Shown here piece by piece: positions 60,300 through 64,000 of a DNA stretch of 64,000 nt. The position numbers and the translations under genes were made by a program. Source of the DNA: CAZYTM01 sp964649725 (GTDB taxonomy: Bacteria > Desulfobacterota > Desulfuromonadia > Geobacterales > Geobacteraceae); NCBI GenBank assembly GCA_964649725.1, contig CAZYTM010000001.1:682001-746000 (forward strand), given 5' to 3'. The stretch's first letter is position 1, and each line of letters opens with the position of its first letter. A model generated the notes under the pieces. That model ran no database searches and was not told the DNA's origin. It worked only from the letters and a program-made list of their open reading frames with translations.

Positions 60300-61207
60300 T
60301 CCCCTTCCTCGGTATGTTCCAGAAGTTCCATGGAAAATCTGGCATACTCCTGTTGAACCAGAGCGCTCTTTTCAAGCAGTATCCCTGACAGCACTAATAT
60401 GCCACCGTTGCGGGTTGCTGTAACCAGCAACGACGCCAGCCTGACTAACTCTTCAGCAATTATATTGGCAATAACAACAGTGAAGGACTCATGCAATTGC
60501 TCCAGAGGAGTTGTTGCCACGCTCACCTGCTGCTCAAGACCGTTTAGCAGGATATTGTCGTGGGCTACTTCTACTGCATCCTGGTCGATGTCGAGCCCGA
60601 CAACTCTGCTTGCACCAAGCCTGGCAGCAGCCATGCTGAGTACCCCAGAGCCGGTTCCGACATCAAGTACAGTTATTGACATATCGCTGGTTGGAGCTAA
60701 ATAATTACGGGGCGTGGTGAAGATCCGCTCCAGCGCCACTAGACAGAGGCGGGTGGTCGGATGGGTGCCGGTGCCAAAAGCCCTGCCTGGATCCAGTTCC
60801 AGTACTATTTCGTCGGCATCGGCTACAAACTCTTCCCAACTAGGTTTGATTACCAGCCGGTTGCCAATCCGCTGAGGTCTGAAATGGCATTTCCATGCAT
60901 TGGCCCAATCTTCTTCATTTAGCAGGGTAATTACGGGTTTTTTGTAGCAGTAATCGGCATGAATGGCTTCGGCTGCAACAAGCCACGCCTCGACCCTGGC
61001 AACGATCTCAGTTGCAATGTTGTTGCCGGGAAAATATGCCCGGATGGTCTTTTCCGGGGAGTCGATTATGGAGTCAAGAGAAAAGGTGTCGACATTCTGG
61101 TTTTCAATGCTGACACCGTTGCCAGAAAGTTCTACCAGCAGGTCGGACAGGGCTTCTACCAGGCAAGTTGGCACTTCGCAGGCAATCTCTGTCCAGACAG
61201 CGGACAT
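60266..61207 (-). CDS. prmA: Ribosomal protein L11 methyltransferase PrmA
   Basis: This 313-residue enzyme methylates L11. The SAM site is VLDVGTGSGVLSMAAARLG, followed by VVGLDIDQDAVEVAHDN and VVIANIIAEELVRLA (the NPPY-like position), with DPGRAFGTGTHPTTRLCL before it, a PrmA hallmark. ATG 61207 fits the family; a start at 61237 would add 10 residues. It is the first gene of the prmA-rsmE unit. Confidence 0.95.
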   Translation of the reverse strand: MSAVWTEIACEVPTCLVEALSDLLVELSGNGVSIENQNVDTFSLDSIIDSPEKTIRAYFPGNNIATEIVARVEAWLVAAEAIHADYCYKKPVITLLNEEDWANAWKCHFRPQRIGNRLVIKPSWEEFVADADEIVLELDPGRAFGTGTHPTTRLCLVALERIFTTPRNYLAPTSDMSITVLDVGTGSGVLSMAAARLGASRVVGLDIDQDAVEVAHDNILLNGLEQQVSVATTPLEQLHESFTVVIANIIAEELVRLASLLVTATRNGGILVLSGILLEKSALVQQEYARFSMELLEHTEEGEWCCLCYRKTD

Positions 61208-61352
61208 AATCCCTCCTGAAATTTTGCATGAATCCATTGCGCAGCCGCTGATAATTGAACGGATTTTCAGCGTTGTAGAACGGCAATATATTCTGCAGCT
61301 TAGATTTATAAGCTAACCTAGCAAAAGCAGCATGGTATTGGCAATAAAAACC

Positions 61353-61381
61353 TTGACAAATGTATTGATCTGGAGTGTAAT
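61353..61381 (+). promoter_or_regulatory. Promoter of the amidohydrolase gene
   Basis: TTGACA at 61353-61358 and TGTAAT at 61376-61381, exactly 17 bases apart. It gives a leader of about 20 bases. Confidence 0.75.
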
Positions 61382-61407
61382 TCTCATTAAAAAACATTGG
61401 GGTCAGG

Positions 61408-62580
61408 GTGGATCTACAATCGCTGCAGCAACAATTAATTTCCGAGTTGGAGCGGCGTTCTACAGAATATGTGGCTATCGCTGAACAGTTATATCGCGAT
61501 CCGGAGATCGGCTTGCAGGAAGTTCGTGCATCAGCCATGCTGGCGGATGTTCTCGAGCGCGAAGGGTTTAAACTGCAACGAGGCGTCGCCGGTCTGGAAA
61601 CAGCTTTTATTGCCAGCTACGGCGAAACTGGACCTGCCATAGCGTTGCTGGCAGAAATGGACGCACTGCCAGTAATGGGGCACGCCTGTGGCCATAATAT
61701 AATTGCAGCTGCAGCAATTGGAGCGGCCATGGCGTTGCGTCACCTTTTACCAGCAACAAAAGCCCGCGTACATGTAATCGGCACACCAGCAGAGGAGATG
61801 GGAATCGGCAAGGTCGAACTGGTGAAAGCAGGAGTATTCGCGGAGATCGATTTTGCAATGATGGTCCATCCTTCATCGAGACGGCAAGTAGTTAAATACT
61901 ATCTTGGTCTGGCCAAGGTACGTTTCACCTTTTTCGGTAAATCGGCCCATGCAGCTGCCTATCCGGAAGAGGGGGTCAACGCCCTTGATGCGGTAATACA
62001 GACATATAACGGGATCAATGCATTGCGTCAGCATTTTCGCTCTGATGTAAGGGTGCATGGAATTATTACGAACGGCGGGGTGGCTCCTAATATCATCCCT
62101 GGTGAGGCAGGCTGCTATTTTTATGTCAGAGCTGCCGATCTTGCTGAGGTCGAACGGGTCAAAAGACAGGTGGTTGCCTGTGCCGAGGGGGCAGCTTCAG
62201 CTACTGGCTGTAGATTAAAGGTTGATGCAGATGATAGGGTTTTAGCGCCCCTCAAGGTAAATCTAGCTTTTTATGAATTGTATTCGGCACAGTTGCAGCT
62301 GCTGGGTCTGCCTGAATCAATGGCTCCTGCAGATCGAAACCGAGGTTCTTCTGATATAGGTAACGTCTCCCAGGTCGTGCCGACAATACACCCACACGTA
62401 CCGATTGGCGAGGGGGTGCATATCCATTCAGCTGAATTTGCCCAGGCTACTGTTTCAGCACAGGGTCTTCGGGCAGTAGTGGAGGGGGCGACGGCGTTGG
62501 CACTTACTGCAGCCGGGCTGGCACTGCAACCAGAGGTGCGGGAAAAAATCAAGCAGGAATTTTCTGCACAGTGCAGATAA
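61408..62580 (+). CDS. M20 family amidohydrolase
   Basis: This 390-residue metallopeptidase-fold enzyme belongs to the M20D amidohydrolase group. Metal-site text is AEMDALPVMGHACGHNIIAA, then GTPAEEMGIGK, and MMVHPSSRR, with a dimerisation domain between about residues 175 and 285 and a final metal-site His region near EGVHIHSAEF. It probably cleaves an N-acyl or p-aminobenzoyl-type amide in the cytoplasm. The start is a GTG at 61408. Substrate unknown. Confidence 0.92.
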   Translation: MDLQSLQQQLISELERRSTEYVAIAEQLYRDPEIGLQEVRASAMLADVLEREGFKLQRGVAGLETAFIASYGETGPAIALLAEMDALPVMGHACGHNIIAAAAIGAAMALRHLLPATKARVHVIGTPAEEMGIGKVELVKAGVFAEIDFAMMVHPSSRRQVVKYYLGLAKVRFTFFGKSAHAAAYPEEGVNALDAVIQTYNGINALRQHFRSDVRVHGIITNGGVAPNIIPGEAGCYFYVRAADLAEVERVKRQVVACAEGAASATGCRLKVDADDRVLAPLKVNLAFYELYSAQLQLLGLPESMAPADRNRGSSDIGNVSQVVPTIHPHVPIGEGVHIHSAEFAQATVSAQGLRAVVEGATALALTAAGLALQPEVREKIKQEFSAQCR

Positions 62581-62649
62581 TATTTGCCCCCCAAAAAAAT
62601 CATGGTATATTAATGAAGTATAGCTAAATTTAATGAGATTGAAGAAGTT

Positions 62650-63462
62650 ATGAACAAGCATATTTATCTTTTTTCCGATGCTACCGGAGAGACTGTTGAA
62701 CGGGTAGTGCGGGCCGCACTATCACAGTTTCGTGACGTAGAGATCAAGCTGCACCGCATGAGCCGACTCAGGACCCCGGAAGATATTCTCATCGCCATCG
62801 AAGAGGTAAAAAAAAATCCAGGCATGATAATACATACCCTTGTAAGCCCTGAGCAGTCGCAGATGCTGCGGGATGTTGCTGAGGCCAATGGTCTGGAAAC
62901 GGTTGATTTGATTACACCTCTGCTCTATAAATTGACCGATTTTTTCGGCATAATTCCGCAACAGCAGCCAGGATTATTGTATCAGCTCGATTCAGAATAT
63001 TACAAGAGGGTCGAGGCGGTAAATTTTACTGTTAAACAGGATGACGGGCAGGAACCGCGAAATCTGTTTAAGGCAGATATTGTCCTGATAGGGGTGTCGC
63101 GCACCTCTAAAACGCCCCTATCCATGTATCTTGCCCATAAAGGTTTCAAAGTTGCCAATGTCCCGCTAGTCAAGGGGATAGAACCACCGAAGGAACTGTA
63201 TCAGGTACCAAGAAATCGTGTTGTTGGCTTGATTATCGAACCCCGCCGGTTAGTTGAGCTTCGTACTGCCAGACTTCGCAATATGCGGCAGACACCACGG
63301 GGGCATTATAATGATTACGAACAGGTAGTGGATGAATTGGAGAGTTGCCGACAATTTTACCGGAAATATCCGGAGTGGCTTGTCATAGATGTCACCAGCA
63401 AGTCGGTAGAAGAGTCGGCGGCAGAGATATTGAAAAAAATGAATGGAAGTCTGTCAGATTGA
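62650..63462 (+). CDS. ppsR: Bifunctional PEP synthase/PPDK regulatory kinase-phosphatase (DUF299)
   Basis: This 270-residue protein is of the DUF299 family, which phosphorylates and dephosphorylates a Thr of PEP synthase or pyruvate phosphate dikinase. The N-terminus has LFSDATGETVERVVRAALSQ, and the P-loop-like site is GVSRTSKTPLSMYLAHKG at about residue 146. It ends with VIDVTSKSVEESAAEIL. It would control the reverse of pyruvate kinase; the target gene is not in the window. Confidence 0.94.
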   Translation: MNKHIYLFSDATGETVERVVRAALSQFRDVEIKLHRMSRLRTPEDILIAIEEVKKNPGMIIHTLVSPEQSQMLRDVAEANGLETVDLITPLLYKLTDFFGIIPQQQPGLLYQLDSEYYKRVEAVNFTVKQDDGQEPRNLFKADIVLIGVSRTSKTPLSMYLAHKGFKVANVPLVKGIEPPKELYQVPRNRVVGLIIEPRRLVELRTARLRNMRQTPRGHYNDYEQVVDELESCRQFYRKYPEWLVIDVTSKSVEESAAEILKKMNGSLSD

Positions 63463-63522
63463 ATATTGCTTATAGTTGTATGAAGTAGAACGACAAATAT
63501 TATCAACAGAGGGGTACACGAC

Positions 63523-64000
63523 ATGAGAATTCTTGTGGTGGAAGACGAGAAAAAAGTATCGAGCTTCATCAAAAGAGGACTGGAAGAGGAGAAATACGAG
63601 GTTGACACGGCCAGTGATGGTGACGAGGGGTTGAAGATGGCGATGGAAAAACCATACGATCTGATCGTCCTTGATTGGATGCTCCCCAAGCGGGATGGGC
63701 TGAGTGTAGTCCGGGAGATGCGTGGCAAGAAGACCATGACTCCGGTGCTGATGTTGACGGCCAAGGATTCGGTGGAGGACATCGTTGCTGGGCTAGATTC
63801 AGGCTCAGATGACTATCTGACCAAACCCTTTGCCTTTGCCGAACTGCTGGCCAGGGTCAGAGCCCTGTTGCGGCGGAGTGAAATGGACCGTGGCGCTGAG
63901 ATCCGCTTCAGCGATCTACGCATCGATCCTGTTACCCACAAGGTATGGCGCAAGGATAAAGAGATCGATCTGACCGCCAAGGAGTATGGCCTGTTGGAAT
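63523..64000 (+). CDS. OmpR-family response regulator (5' part)
   Basis: The frame starts at ATG 63523 with AGAGGGG upstream and is cut by the window end after 159 codons. The receiver domain has the acidic pocket VVEDEKKV, phospho-acceptor Asp in IVLDWMLPKRDG (about residue 51), Thr in MLTAKDS and Lys in YLTKPFAFAELLARVRALLRR. The winged-helix DNA-binding domain begins (VTHKVWRKDKEIDLTAKEYG), of the OmpR/CusR type. A partner histidine kinase is expected just downstream. Confidence 0.94.
   Translation, partial: MRILVVEDEKKVSSFIKRGLEEEKYEVDTASDGDEGLKMAMEKPYDLIVLDWMLPKRDGLSVVREMRGKKTMTPVLMLTAKDSVEDIVAGLDSGSDDYLTKPFAFAELLARVRALLRRSEMDRGAEIRFSDLRIDPVTHKVWRKDKEIDLTAKEYGLLE

Noticed and set aside
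1..64000. CRISPR arrays, insertion sequences and prophage structural genes
   Set aside because: No regularly spaced repeats, transposases with terminal repeats, or capsid, tail or lysis genes were seen.

Overview
The window reads as a chromosomal segment of a Geobacter-like member of the Desulfuromonadota. This is inferred from three things: small multiheme c-type cytochrome lipoproteins, the futalosine menaquinone route (mqnE, mqnC with ubiA-, ubiD- and ubiX-type partners), and a molybdenum reductase embedded among Moco and tungstate-uptake genes. No rRNA is present and the species cannot be fixed. Most of the window is dense, GC-moderate, operonic core genome; bases 3610-9910 are a distinctly AT-rich accessory island.

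Layout. 1-3430: a small exporter operon (secreted or anchored small protein, FtsX-type permease, LolD/MacB-type ATPase, polytopic membrane protein with a CPFC pair). 3548-3623: tRNA-Asn. 3610-9910: an integrated element bounded by a 14-bp repeat of the tRNA 3' end. Its leftward operon encodes a duplicated ribbon-helix-helix-like regulator, a Rep_trans-type replication initiator, two small proteins and a large serine recombinase, all translationally coupled behind one promoter that carries two operator palindromes. Its rightward arm is a three-gene integron-type cassette array with three attC-like sites and no integron integrase. 10309-19500: a ~3060-residue cyclic glucan synthase-like protein. 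19575-25509: small proteins, a lipoprotein and an RND efflux pair. 25554-29054 (minus): a TauE-type permease and the mobA-mobB-modE-like-moeA operon. 29405-33752: triheme cytochrome, Fe-S subunit and a Tat-exported molybdopterin reductase of the tetrathionate reductase type. 33946-39118: moaA, MOSC protein, tupABC, moaC, mogA. 39140-48350: lpxD, small proteins, a diheme lipoprotein, pyk, an old-yellow-enzyme homologue, an AEC permease, pdxA, a monofunctional transglycosylase and a PP-loop ATPase. 48606-51393: a PilB/GspE-like protein that has lost its ATPase motifs, then an intact PilT-like ATPase. 51473-51549: tRNA-Pro. 51805-57499: menaquinone genes. 57523-64000: rnd, an acidic zinc-ribbon protein, rsmE, prmA, an M20 amidohydrolase, a PEP-synthase regulator and the start of an OmpR-type regulator.

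How it fits together. mobA/mobB/moeA, moaA/moaC/mogA and tupABC supply pterin cofactor and oxyanion to the adjacent periplasmic reductase, and the mqn/ubi genes supply the quinone pool that would feed it through the triheme cytochrome. The most unusual region is the tRNA-Asn element: a serine-recombinase island carrying an integron-like cassette array, whose recombinase gene is finished by host DNA inside the antisense strand of the tRNA.
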